NCBI GenBank assembly: GCA_934667475.1
Contig: CAKUMB010000030.1
Span: 1 to 11,644, forward strand
DNA: 11,644 nt
Reading direction: 5' to 3'
From: an uncultured Muribaculaceae bacterium
GTDB taxonomy: Bacteria; Bacteroidota; Bacteroidia; Bacteroidales; Muribaculaceae
Shown one piece after another: positions 6,504-11,644 of the stretch; the first letter of the stretch is position 1, and every line of letters starts with the position of its first letter. A program made the position numbers and the translations under genes. The notes beneath the pieces are model-generated. The model saw only the letters and a program-made list of their open reading frames with translations. It did no database searches and had not been told where the DNA came from.

Positions 6504-6854
6504 ATGCCAAGATCAGTAAATCACGTAGCTTCAAGAGCAAAACGTAAAAAGATTTTAAAACTTACAAGAGGTTATTATGGCGCTCGCAAAAACGTGTGGA
6601 CCGTTGCCAAAAACACTTGGGAGAAGGGTCTCACTTACGCTTACCGCGACCGTAAGAACAAGAAACGCAACTTCCGCGCTCTGTGGATTCAGCGTATCAA
6701 CGCTGCCGCTCGCCTCGAAGACCTTTCTTACTCTAAGCTCATGGGCCTGATTCACAAGGCAGGTATCGAGATCAACCGCAAGGTGCTCGCCGACCTGGCT
6801 ATGAACAACCCCGAGGCTTTCAAGGCCATCGTTGAGAAGGCAAAGAAGGCTTAA
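6504..6854 (+). CDS. rplT: Large ribosomal subunit protein bL20
   Basis: bL20 binds 23S rRNA early and is needed for 50S assembly. In several bacteria it also represses its own operon. The 116-residue product is the normal family length: a basic N-terminal extension (MPRSVNHVASRAKRKKILKL, then TRGYYGARKNVWTVAK) followed by the globular rRNA-binding domain with RDRKNKKRNFRALWIQRINA (about 50-69), LMGLIHKAGIEINRKVLADLA and the C-terminal EAFKAIVEKAKKA. ATG 6504 follows an A/T-rich leader without a Shine-Dalgarno site. It is the last gene of the thrS operon: a hairpin (6874-6895) and a strong intrinsic terminator (6904-6949) follow. Confidence 0.98.
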   Translation: MPRSVNHVASRAKRKKILKLTRGYYGARKNVWTVAKNTWEKGLTYAYRDRKNKKRNFRALWIQRINAAARLEDLSYSKLMGLIHKAGIEINRKVLADLAMNNPEAFKAIVEKAKKA

Positions 6855-6873
6855 GCCATTATCCTCTGCACAC

Positions 6874-6895
6874 ATTCAATCGCCATTGATTGAAT
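6874..6895 (+). other. Hairpin in the rplT 3' untranslated region
   Basis: ATTCAATC (6874-6881) pairs with GATTGAAT (6888-6895) over a 6-nt loop, 8 bp in all. No T-run follows, so it is not itself an intrinsic terminator. It may stabilise or help process the operon 3' end. Confidence 0.5.
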
Positions 6896-6903
6896 AAAGC
6901 AAC

Positions 6904-6949
6904 GCAAAAAAAGCTGCTCCGCACCATGCGTGCGAGGCAGCTTTTTGCG
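6904..6949 (+). terminator. Intrinsic terminator of the thrS-infC-rpmI-rplT operon
   Basis: GCTGC (6913-6917) pairs with GCAGC (6937-6941), extended below by A5/T5 (6908-6912 with 6942-6946) and CGC/GCG. An upper stem GCAC/GTGC (6921-6924 with 6930-6933) caps it. The 3' side runs into TTTTT. The flanking A-tract means it could also act on the other strand. Confidence 0.8.
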
Positions 6950-6964
6950 TTTCATGTCCGCTTG

Positions 6965-7015
6965 GCCCGCATAATATGACGGTTGAAATTTATCGTAAAT
7001 TATTGCCCGCATAAT
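6965..7015. repeat. 11-nt direct repeat upstream of the ncRNA promoter
   Basis: GCCCGCATAAT occurs at 6965-6975 and again at 7005-7015, exactly 40 bp apart. The second copy runs into the -33 TTTG of the ncRNA promoter (7015-7018). Flanking bases also agree in part (TnGCCCGCATAATnTG). It could be a pair of activator sites or a duplicated promoter. Confidence 0.65.
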
Positions 7016-7046
7016 TTGGTGGAATGGGCAACAATCACTAAATTTG
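7015..7046 (+). promoter_or_regulatory. Promoter of the Bacteroidales-1-like RNA
   Basis: TTTG (7015-7018), a spacer of exactly 20 nt, and TAAATTTG (7039-7046) match the Bacteroidetes housekeeping consensus completely. No good ORF starts shortly downstream, which points to an RNA gene beginning near 7053. Confidence 0.85.
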
Positions 7047-7052
7047 CATCAG

Positions 7053-7300
7053 TTAAGAGTAACGAAAAAACAACCACATCAAAGTCGATCGGGATACTCA
7101 TCAAATTTTTATTGAAATGCCGAGTCAAGCATTTTTGCCAATGGCGGGCCCCAACCGACGAGGTGTTCCTTCCGGAACCGGGGGATTACAAAGGCACTGA
7201 TGCCCTCAAATCCTGTATTTATCGGAGTTTCATCACATCCTTTGATGTGGCTTCTCATAGCAGAGCCTGCGGCCAAACAATTACGGCCGCAGGCTCTTGT
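7053..7300 (+). ncRNA. Bacteroidales-1 RNA, probably the Bacteroidales 6S RNA
   Basis: The RNA is bounded by a perfect promoter (7015-7046) and a 13-bp terminator hairpin (7262-7297); the 5' end is accurate to only a few nt. An 11-bp long-range stem closes it: CCACATCAAAG 7074-7084 with CTTTGATGTGG 7240-7250. Next comes an 8x8 internal loop, then GATACTC 7093-7099 with GAGTTTC 7225-7231 (one T-T mismatch). The interior holds AAATGC/GCATTT (7115-7120 with 7129-7134), CCCC/GGGG (7149-7152 with 7180-7184 region) around TTCC/GGAA (7166-7169 with 7174-7177), and GGCA/TGCC (7193-7196 with 7201-7204). Weinberg and colleagues defined the Bacteroidales-1 motif as a promoter- and terminator-bounded RNA often found just after rplT, exactly as here. 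I also recall a proposal that it is 6S RNA, the RNA polymerase decoy. The rod with an open centre fits, but that identity is not proven by this sequence. An open frame across 6983-7309 spans the promoter and terminator and is not credible. Confidence 0.8.
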
Positions 7301-7306
7301 GCTTTC
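7262..7306 (+). terminator. Intrinsic terminator of the ncRNA gene
   Basis: AGAGCCTGCGGCC (7262-7274) pairs perfectly with GGCCGCAGGCTCT (7285-7297), 13 bp with a 10-nt loop. The tail TTGTGCTTTC is only moderately T-rich, but the stem is very GC-rich. Confidence 0.8.
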
Positions 7307-7325
7307 TAATGCCAAAAAAACTCAT

Positions 7326-7333
7326 TAACTTTG
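7326..7333 (+). promoter_or_regulatory. -7 element of the DUF1599 gene promoter
   Basis: TAACTTTG matches TAnnTTTG. A poor -33 candidate (TTTC, 7303-7306) is 19 nt upstream, inside the tail of the ncRNA terminator. The predicted 5' leader is about 65 nt. An in-frame TTG at 7331 overlaps this box, so the longer reading of the gene is wrong. Confidence 0.6.
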
Positions 7334-7402
7334 CACCGCAGTGCCCTCCCCGCCAGGGGCATTCACAAAGCAAAAAAACGAAGACAAAGAAAACTACGCA
7401 AT

Positions 7403-7960
7403 ATGGCTCAAGACACAAGCAAAGAGTATGACCAGGTGGTGGCCGAGTGCCGCACCATGTTTGTCAACAAAATGAAGGACTACGGCCCCTCGTGGCGCAT
7501 TCTGCGCCCCGAGTCGGTCACCGACCAGATATTCATCAAGGCCAAGCGCATACGCACCCTTGAAATCAATGGCGAGTCGAAGGTGGGCGAGGGCATATGG
7601 CCCGAATTTGTGGGCATCATCAACTATGGCGTCATAGGCATGATTCAGCTGGCGCGCGGCTATGCTGGCAGCGTCGACATGACGGCCGACGATGCCCTCG
7701 GCCTATACGACAAGTATATGGCCGACACCAAACGCCTGATGATGGCCAAAAACGCCGACTATGGCGAGGCCTGGCGTGACATGCGCCTGCACAGCTACAC
7801 CGACCTCATCCTCACCAAGCTCATGCGTGTGAAGCAAATCGAGGCCAACAACGGCGCCACCATAGTGAGTGAGGGCATCGCGGCCAACTATCAGGACATG
7901 ATAAACTACTCGGTGTTTGCGCTAATCAAGCGCAACGAGGAACGGGGGAGCGCGCAATGA
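7403..7960 (+). CDS. DUF1599 family protein (tandem duplicated domain)
   Basis: The product is 185 residues from ATG 7403; upstream in-frame codons overlap the promoter and are excluded. It consists of two copies of one domain about 93 residues apart. KMKDYGPSWRILRPESVTDQ (23-42) corresponds to KNADYGEAWRDMRLHSYTDL (116-135), each followed by a Lys-rich helix ending in IE or LE (KAKRIRTLE; KLMRVKQIE) and then an EG.W/A..Y..MINY-like stretch (GIINYGVIGM; DMINYSVFAL). This matches Pfam DUF1599, which I recall being renamed a nucleotide-modification-associated domain. No biochemical role is established here. There is no signal peptide or membrane segment, so it is probably cytoplasmic. The TGA overlaps the next gene's ATG (ATGA), which implies translational coupling with the DoxX-like protein. 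Confidence 0.85.
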   Translation: MAQDTSKEYDQVVAECRTMFVNKMKDYGPSWRILRPESVTDQIFIKAKRIRTLEINGESKVGEGIWPEFVGIINYGVIGMIQLARGYAGSVDMTADDALGLYDKYMADTKRLMMAKNADYGEAWRDMRLHSYTDLILTKLMRVKQIEANNGATIVSEGIAANYQDMINYSVFALIKRNEERGSAQ

Positions 7961-9273
7961 TCAAGGCTCATTCGGCCATGGCACGCTACTCGGCGTCGTG
8001 GGCCAACAGGCTCGCGGTGCTTGCGCTGCGCCTTGCTGTGGGTGGCGTGTTCATGTATTCCGGCTTTGTCAAGGCCGTCGATCCCACAGGCAGCTACTAT
8101 AAGTTCATCGACTACGCCCTGGCGCTGGGTTGGCACTGGCTGCTGGGCTTCACGCTGTTTGGCGCCTTTGCCGTGGCCATTGTCGAGTTAGTGCTCGGCC
8201 TGTTGGTGGCCGTGGGCGCTTGCCGGCGCGGCGCCCCGGTGCTCATGCTGCTCATGATGGCGGTCATGCTGCCGCTAACGCTGTGGCTGGCCGTCACTGG
8301 AGCCGTGCCCGACTGCGGCTGCTTTGGCGATGCCGTGGTGATAAGCAATTGGGCCACATTCTGGAAAAATGTGGCTCTCACCGCTGCCATAGCCTATTTG
8401 GCTGTGTTCAACCGCAGCCTGCACAGCGTGTATGGCCCCGCGGTGCAGTGGGTGGTGATGCTGTTGGCGTTCCTCTACCCGCTGGCCATAGCCGCGGTGG
8501 GCTATGCCACGCAGCCGCTCATCGACTTCCGCCCCTATCCCGTGGGCACGAGCCTTGCCCCGCGTCAGGCCGACAACTCCACGGCAGGCCAGGACTTTGA
8601 GTATATATATGAAAAGGGCGGGGTGCAGCGCGCCTTTGGCATCGACAGCCTGCCTGGCGACGACTGGAACTATGTGGACCGCCGCCTCAAGGCCGGCAAG
8701 ACCGACCCCGTGGCCGCCTCCGATGCCAGTGCCGTCACCGTATATGACCACGGCGATGATGTGACCGTCGAAGTCTTCGACCCCGACCGCCAGCAGCTGC
8801 TCATCCTATTCCCCGACTTGGCGGGAGTCAACATATCCTACACCTATATGGTCAACGAGTTGTGCGACTTTGCCCAGGCGCGCGGCGCTGATGTGTATGG
8901 GCTCACGTCGGGCACCGCTGCCGAGATTGCCGAGTGGCGCGACATATCAATGGCCGCCTATCCGCTATATAGCGTAGACGACTCGCAGCTGAAGATGCTG
9001 GCGCGCGGCAACCCCTCGGTGGTGATGCTTTCGGGCGGACGCATAATGTGGAAGCGCACCCTCAGCTCCATCGATCCAGCCCGCCTCGACGACAATCTTG
9101 CCACGCTGCAGCAGCTGGGCTCCGACATGCACCCTCAGCGCACCCTGCACCGCCTCACTGCGGCTTTGGTGGCCGCGATGGCCATCTTGCTGGCCGTCAA
9201 CCGCTCGCACCGCCTTGCGCTGCTGGCTCTGCGCCGCACAAAACGCAAAAAAAAGCCAAACGGACAACGATAA
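7957..9273 (+). CDS. DoxX/MauE-like membrane protein with thioredoxin-like C-terminal domain
   Basis: The product is 438 residues. The N-terminal half has about five hydrophobic segments (about 18-36, 57-86, 93-115, 138-152, 162-183), with FMYSGFVKAVDPTGSYYKF (32-50) typical of the DoxX family and PDCGCFGD (118-125) typical of MauE/DoxX relatives that may work in thiol redox chemistry. After a linker, residues about 265-375 look like a thioredoxin fold: a strand LLILFPDL, a helix with ELCDFAQARG, AADVYGLTSG-like strand and NPSVVMLSGGRIMWKRTLS (352-370) in the place of the cis-Pro strands. It lacks a CXXC. A final hydrophobic stretch (about 401-414) precedes a basic tail, RRTKRKKK. The start overlaps DUF1599. 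Family membership is confident for the N-terminal half; the fold of the C-terminal half and any redox role are inference. Confidence 0.82.
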   Translation: MIKAHSAMARYSASWANRLAVLALRLAVGGVFMYSGFVKAVDPTGSYYKFIDYALALGWHWLLGFTLFGAFAVAIVELVLGLLVAVGACRRGAPVLMLLMMAVMLPLTLWLAVTGAVPDCGCFGDAVVISNWATFWKNVALTAAIAYLAVFNRSLHSVYGPAVQWVVMLLAFLYPLAIAAVGYATQPLIDFRPYPVGTSLAPRQADNSTAGQDFEYIYEKGGVQRAFGIDSLPGDDWNYVDRRLKAGKTDPVAASDASAVTVYDHGDDVTVEVFDPDRQQLLILFPDLAGVNISYTYMVNELCDFAQARGADVYGLTSGTAAEIAEWRDISMAAYPLYSVDDSQLKMLARGNPSVVMLSGGRIMWKRTLSSIDPARLDDNLATLQQLGSDMHPQRTLHRLTAALVAAMAILLAVNRSHRLALLALRRTKRKKKPNGQR

Positions 9274-9288
9274 TAAAAAATAAAGCAC

Positions 9289-9296
9289 TAACTTTG
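9289..9296 (+). promoter_or_regulatory. -7 element of the tpiA promoter
   Basis: TAACTTTG matches TAnnTTTG. No TTG-type -33 is visible 19-21 nt upstream; that stretch is A-rich. The leader to ATG 9349 would be about 45 nt and very AT-rich. No terminator separates tpiA from the upstream gene, so read-through is also possible. Confidence 0.6.
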
Positions 9297-9348
9297 CAAT
9301 CGAAACACAGAAAATTACGATTTAAAAACAAAAATATTTTTTAAAGCA

Positions 9349-10107
9349 ATGAGAAAGAATATTGTAGCAGGTAACTGGAAGATGAACACTACAGTTCCCG
9401 AAGGCGTGAAACTGGCAAAGGAAGTTAACGACGCTGTGGCCGCTGCCGGCGACCTCAAGTGCGATGTTGTGATTGGCGTGCCCTTCACTCACCTCACTGC
9501 CGTTAAGGCCGTAATCGACATCAACAAGGTGGGTCTGGCTGCTGAAAACTGCGCCGACCACACAAGCGGTGCCTACACCGGCGAGGTTTCTGCCCCCATG
9601 GTGGCCTCGACAGGTGCCAACTACGTGATCCTCGGCCACTCTGAGCGCCGCGGCTACTACGGCGAGACTTATGAAATTCTGAAGAACAAGGTTGACCTGG
9701 CTCTGGAGAGTGGTCTGAAAATCATTTTCTGCTGCGGCGAGAGCCTTGAGGAGCGCGAAAACGGCTCGTTCAAGGAAGTGATCAAAGCCGAGCTGGCCGA
9801 CTCTCTGTTCCACCTCAGCGCTGAGGCATTTGCCAACATCGTTATCGCCTACGAGCCCATCTGGGCCATCGGCACCGGCAAGACTGCCACAAGCGACCAG
9901 GCTCAAGAGGTGCACGCATTCATCCGCGGCCTCGTGGCCGAGAAGTATGGCGAGCAGGTGGCCAACGACACCACCATCCTCTACGGCGGCAGCTGCAAAC
10001 CCGCCAACGCTCCCGAGCTCTTCGCTAAGCCCGACATCGATGGCGGCCTCATTGGCGGCGCATCGCTCAAGGCTGAGTCGTTCATGGGCATCGTCACAGC
10101 GTTCTAA
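9349..10107 (+). CDS. tpiA: Triosephosphate isomerase
   Basis: TpiA interconverts dihydroxyacetone phosphate and glyceraldehyde 3-phosphate in glycolysis and gluconeogenesis, in the cytoplasm, as a TIM-barrel dimer. The 252-residue product is the normal length. Catalytic residues are all present: N9 and K11 in GNWKMN, H97 in ILGHSERR and E169 in AYEPIWAIGTGK, whose following residues form the mobile loop 6. The phosphate-binding segments YGGSCKPAN (212-220) and GGLIGGASL (232-240) are intact. ATG 9349 is the only sensible start and gives MRKNIVAGNWKMN. The gene has its own -7 box (9289-9296) and ends in a 14-bp hairpin terminator (10145-10184). Codon use resembles that of the ribosomal-protein genes more than that of the neighbouring DoxX-like gene, as expected for a highly expressed enzyme. 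Confidence 0.99.
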   Translation: MRKNIVAGNWKMNTTVPEGVKLAKEVNDAVAAAGDLKCDVVIGVPFTHLTAVKAVIDINKVGLAAENCADHTSGAYTGEVSAPMVASTGANYVILGHSERRGYYGETYEILKNKVDLALESGLKIIFCCGESLEERENGSFKEVIKAELADSLFHLSAEAFANIVIAYEPIWAIGTGKTATSDQAQEVHAFIRGLVAEKYGEQVANDTTILYGGSCKPANAPELFAKPDIDGGLIGGASLKAESFMGIVTAF

Positions 10108-10141
10108 TCACGCCGTTAAGGCACAATAAGTTGATATAAAA

Positions 10142-10172
10142 TTGGCTGCAAAGGTGATTTTCATTACCTTTG
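10142..10172 (+). promoter_or_regulatory. Promoter of the SPOR-domain gene, inside the tpiA terminator
   Basis: TTG (10142-10144), exactly 20 nt, and TACCTTTG (10165-10172). The -7 box is the 3' arm of the tpiA terminator hairpin. Transcription would start near 10180, about 26 nt before ATG 10206. Confidence 0.65.
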
Positions 10173-10184
10173 CAGCTGATTTTT
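10145..10184 (+). terminator. Intrinsic terminator after tpiA
   Basis: GCTGCAAAGGT (10145-10155) pairs with ACCTTTGCAGC (10166-10176), extended inward by GAT/ATT (one G-T pair) to 14 bp over a TTTC loop. TGATTTTTATGTTTT follows. It overlaps the promoter of the next gene. Confidence 0.75.
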
Positions 10185-10205
10185 ATGTTTTAATGTATTA
10201 GCATT

Positions 10206-10784
10206 ATGTCACGTAATGGTCTTTTATGCTTAGTGTGCGGTTGCGCTTTTGCAGTCGCCGCATTTCAGGCACAGGCGCAGGTCAGTGTCAACGCCCCCAG
10301 TGCGCTCACCTCGCGCAGCGTCACCAAGAAGCCGGCAGCCAATGCCACGGTTAAGGACGACGACCGCCCGGTTAAAAAGGAGGAGCCGGCGGCGCACCAC
10401 CAGCAGCGCCATTCAGGCGAGCAGTCGTCGCACAGCTCAGCCAGTGGCCGCCACAGTGGCGGTGAGGGCGGATATTCATCGGCCATCATGCCCCGGCAGC
10501 AAAAAAACACCCTTGCGGCCCACTCAAGCGGCTATCGCATCCAGGCCTTCACGGCCAACAATGCCCAGGCCGCCAAGGTCAATGCCACCAAGCGCGCCAA
10601 GGCCATAGCCATGCGGTTTCCGCAATACCGCGCCTACATCACCTACAAGGCCCCGTCGTGGCGCCTGCGCATAGGCGACTTCACCTCGCAGCGCGAGGCA
10701 CAGGAGGCCATGCGGCGCATGAAGCGCGCCTTCCCCAACTATGCGTTCACCGTTGTTCGCGACCGCATCAGCGTGTGGCGTTGA
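10206..10784 (+). CDS. Exported SPOR-domain protein
   Basis: The product is 192 residues. A signal peptide occupies about 1-24 (LLCLVCGCAFAVAAFQAQA), with likely cleavage before QVSVNA. The CLVCGC stretch is Cys-rich but is not a good lipobox, so a soluble periplasmic protein is more likely than a lipoprotein. Residues about 30-105 are a low-complexity, charged and His/Ser-rich linker. Residues about 108-190 form a SPOR domain: SGYRIQAFTANNAQAAKVNA, KAIAMRFPQYRAYITYKAP, WRLRIGDFTSQREAQEAMRR and FTVVRDRISVWR. SPOR domains bind peptidoglycan glycan strands stripped of stem peptides, usually at the division septum. A cell-wall role is inferred from this. It has its own promoter overlapping the tpiA terminator and may be co-transcribed with folE, 65 nt downstream, since no terminator intervenes. 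Confidence 0.88.
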   Translation: MSRNGLLCLVCGCAFAVAAFQAQAQVSVNAPSALTSRSVTKKPAANATVKDDDRPVKKEEPAAHHQQRHSGEQSSHSSASGRHSGGEGGYSSAIMPRQQKNTLAAHSSGYRIQAFTANNAQAAKVNATKRAKAIAMRFPQYRAYITYKAPSWRLRIGDFTSQREAQEAMRRMKRAFPNYAFTVVRDRISVWR

Positions 10785-10849
10785 AATCCATGGCGGCGCA
10801 TCAGCTCCGTCCCGACGATTGATTTTTTTCAGAGAGGTAACAACACGAA

Positions 10850-11455
10850 ATGGTTAAAGACACAAATCATAGCTCTGGCGCAGCCGGAGCGCAAAGCAAG
10901 GCGGTGGTCGACGAGATTGCCGCTCACTTTAAGGCAATATTGCATCTCATAGGTGAGGACCCCGACCGCGAGGGACTGCTTAAAACCCCCGTGCGCGCCG
11001 CCAAGGCGCTGCTCGACAACACCCGCGGCTATTCGCAGCAGGCCGAGCCCCTCATTGCCTCGGCCATGTTCGAGCATCCGGGCTCCGACATAGTCATAGT
11101 AAAAGATATTGAGTTCTACTCGCTGTGCGAGCACCACGTGCTGCCGTTTTTCGGCCGCATATCGGTGGGCTACATTCCAGGCGGCAAAATAGTTGGCCTC
11201 AGCAAGCTCGCGCGCGTGGTCGAAGTGTATGCCCGCCGCCTGCAGGTGCAGGAGCGCCTCACAGCCCAGGTGTGCGACGCCGTAATGGCCCAGCTTGGCG
11301 CCAAGGGGGTGATAGTGTTTTGCGAAGCCTCGCATATGTGCATGAAGATGCGCGGCGTGGAGAAGCAGGACACCACCACCGTGACCATGCAGTATCGTGG
11401 TGCTTTTGAGGACGTTAACCTGCGCCGCGAGTTCATGCAGCTGCTGTCGCGGTAG
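10850..11455 (+). CDS. folE: GTP cyclohydrolase I
   Basis: FolE converts GTP to 7,8-dihydroneopterin triphosphate and formate, the first step of tetrahydrofolate synthesis and also a source of queuosine precursors. The 201-residue product is slightly shorter than E. coli FolE (222). Zinc ligands C93 and H96 (SLCEHHVLPFFGRISVGYIP) and C164 (SHMCMKMRGV) are present with the same 71-residue spacing as E. coli C110-C181. The catalytic histidines H95 and H162 are also there. Further family motifs are GLSKLARVVEVYARRLQVQE (116-135) and QDTTTVTMQYRG (173-184). The first 15 or so residues are a variable tail. ATG 10850 is preceded by AGAGAGG, an unusual Shine-Dalgarno-like stretch for this phylum. 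No promoter box is seen in the 65-nt gap after the SPOR gene, so it is probably expressed from that promoter. Confidence 0.98.
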   Translation: MVKDTNHSSGAAGAQSKAVVDEIAAHFKAILHLIGEDPDREGLLKTPVRAAKALLDNTRGYSQQAEPLIASAMFEHPGSDIVIVKDIEFYSLCEHHVLPFFGRISVGYIPGGKIVGLSKLARVVEVYARRLQVQERLTAQVCDAVMAQLGAKGVIVFCEASHMCMKMRGVEKQDTTTVTMQYRGAFEDVNLRREFMQLLSR

Positions 11456-11494
11456 GCAACGAAAGAAAAAAGTTTGAATTTTTAGGCCGAAAAA

Positions 11495-11526
11495 TTTGGC
11501 GGTTTCGCTAAAATGGTCTATCTTTG
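11495..11526 (+). promoter_or_regulatory. Promoter of tRNA-Gly
   Basis: TTTG (11495-11498), exactly 20 nt, and TATCTTTG (11519-11526) match the Bacteroidetes consensus perfectly. Start is expected near 11531, giving a 5' leader of about 35 nt before the tRNA. Confidence 0.85.
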
Positions 11527-11528
11527 CA

Positions 11529-11562
11529 TTGCAATTGAGACACAGACGGTGTGTGATTGCAA
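11529..11562 (+). other. Hairpin in the tRNA-Gly 5' leader
   Basis: TTGCAAT (11529-11535) pairs with ATTGCAA (11556-11562). Inside, ACACA (11540-11544) pairs with TGTGT (11550-11554) over a 5-nt loop, with a 4x1 internal loop between the stems. It ends 5 nt before the mature tRNA and begins at about the predicted transcription start. Confidence 0.5.
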
Positions 11563-11567
11563 CGAAC

Positions 11568-11640
11568 GCGAAAATAGCTCAGTTGGTAGAGCGCGACCTT
11601 GCCAAGGTCGAGGTCGCGGGTCCGAGTCCCGTTTTTCGCT
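11568..11640 (+). tRNA. tRNA-Gly(GCC)
   Basis: The cloverleaf is complete. Acceptor GCGAAAA (11568-11574) pairs with TTTTCGC (11633-11639). The D arm is GCTC/GAGC with a GG-containing loop. The anticodon stem is CGACC/GGTCG with loop TTGCCAA, so the anticodon GCC (11601-11603) reads GGC and GGT. The T stem is GCGGG/CCCGT with one G-T pair. The discriminator is T (11640), normal for bacterial tRNA-Gly. CCA is not encoded; CTTT follows. The T-loop reads TCCGAGT, so the usual T55 is C (11622), which would weaken the G18-psi55 tertiary pair. Confidence 0.95.
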
Positions 11641-11644
11641 CTTT

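Noticed and set aside
6983..7309. 108-codon open frame over the ncRNA locus
   Set aside because: It spans the promoter boxes, the long-range stems and the terminator hairpin. Its start lies upstream of the predicted transcription start and its product shows no family features.
10785..10849. T-run (10824-10829) between the SPOR gene and folE as a terminator
   Set aside because: The only preceding pairing is CGTC/GACG with a 2-nt loop, which is not a stable hairpin.
1..11644. Mobile element, prophage, CRISPR array, toxin-antitoxin or defence system
   Set aside because: No transposase, integrase, repeat-spacer array or defence motif was seen. The genes are core metabolic, translation and envelope genes.

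Overview
The window looks like chromosomal DNA from a GC-rich member of the order Bacteroidales. A Muribaculaceae-like genome is my best guess, but the family is inference. The evidence is a set of near-perfect Bacteroidetes primary-sigma promoters (TTTG, about 20 nt, then TAnnTTTG), AT-rich translation starts mostly without Shine-Dalgarno sites, the presence of DUF1599 and a CGCFG-type DoxX protein, and a structured RNA just downstream of rplT that matches the position and architecture of the Bacteroidales-1 RNA family.

Layout. (1) 45-905, minus: a secreted protein with two META (HslJ-like) domains. (2) 906-1164: a divergent intergenic region with a promoter for each side and a long bipartite inverted repeat. 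(3) 1165-3249, plus: a large exported TPR protein that appears to start at TTG. (4) 3399-6854, plus: the translation operon thrS-infC-rpmI-rplT, with candidate RNA structures ahead of thrS, between infC and rpmI, and between rpmI and rplT, and an intrinsic terminator at 6904-6949. (5) 6855-7402: a 548-nt stretch without a protein gene. It holds that terminator, an 11-nt direct repeat 40 bp apart, a textbook promoter, a roughly 250-nt structured RNA with a long-range 11-bp closing stem, and its own terminator. (6) 7403-9273: a DUF1599 protein overlapping by ATGA with a DoxX/MauE-like membrane protein that carries a thioredoxin-like tail. (7) 9349-11455: tpiA, a SPOR-domain protein and folE. (8) 11568-11640: tRNA-Gly(GCC) with its own promoter.

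How the parts relate. Genes 3399-6854 supply translation (Thr-tRNA charging, initiation factor 3, ribosomal proteins bL35 and bL20). The noncoding RNA after rplT is transcribed independently and may be the Bacteroidales 6S RNA. The downstream block joins central metabolism (tpiA), envelope functions (DoxX-like, SPOR) and pterin synthesis (folE); from memory this is a common Bacteroidales neighbourhood. The promoter of the SPOR gene lies inside the terminator hairpin of tpiA.

Nothing here looks like a mobile element, phage, CRISPR array or defence system. The most interesting signals are regulatory: the RNA gene and its duplicated upstream element, the superimposed terminator and promoter, the leader structures of the translation operon, the inverted repeat at 984-1080, and a tRNA-Gly lacking the near-universal T55.
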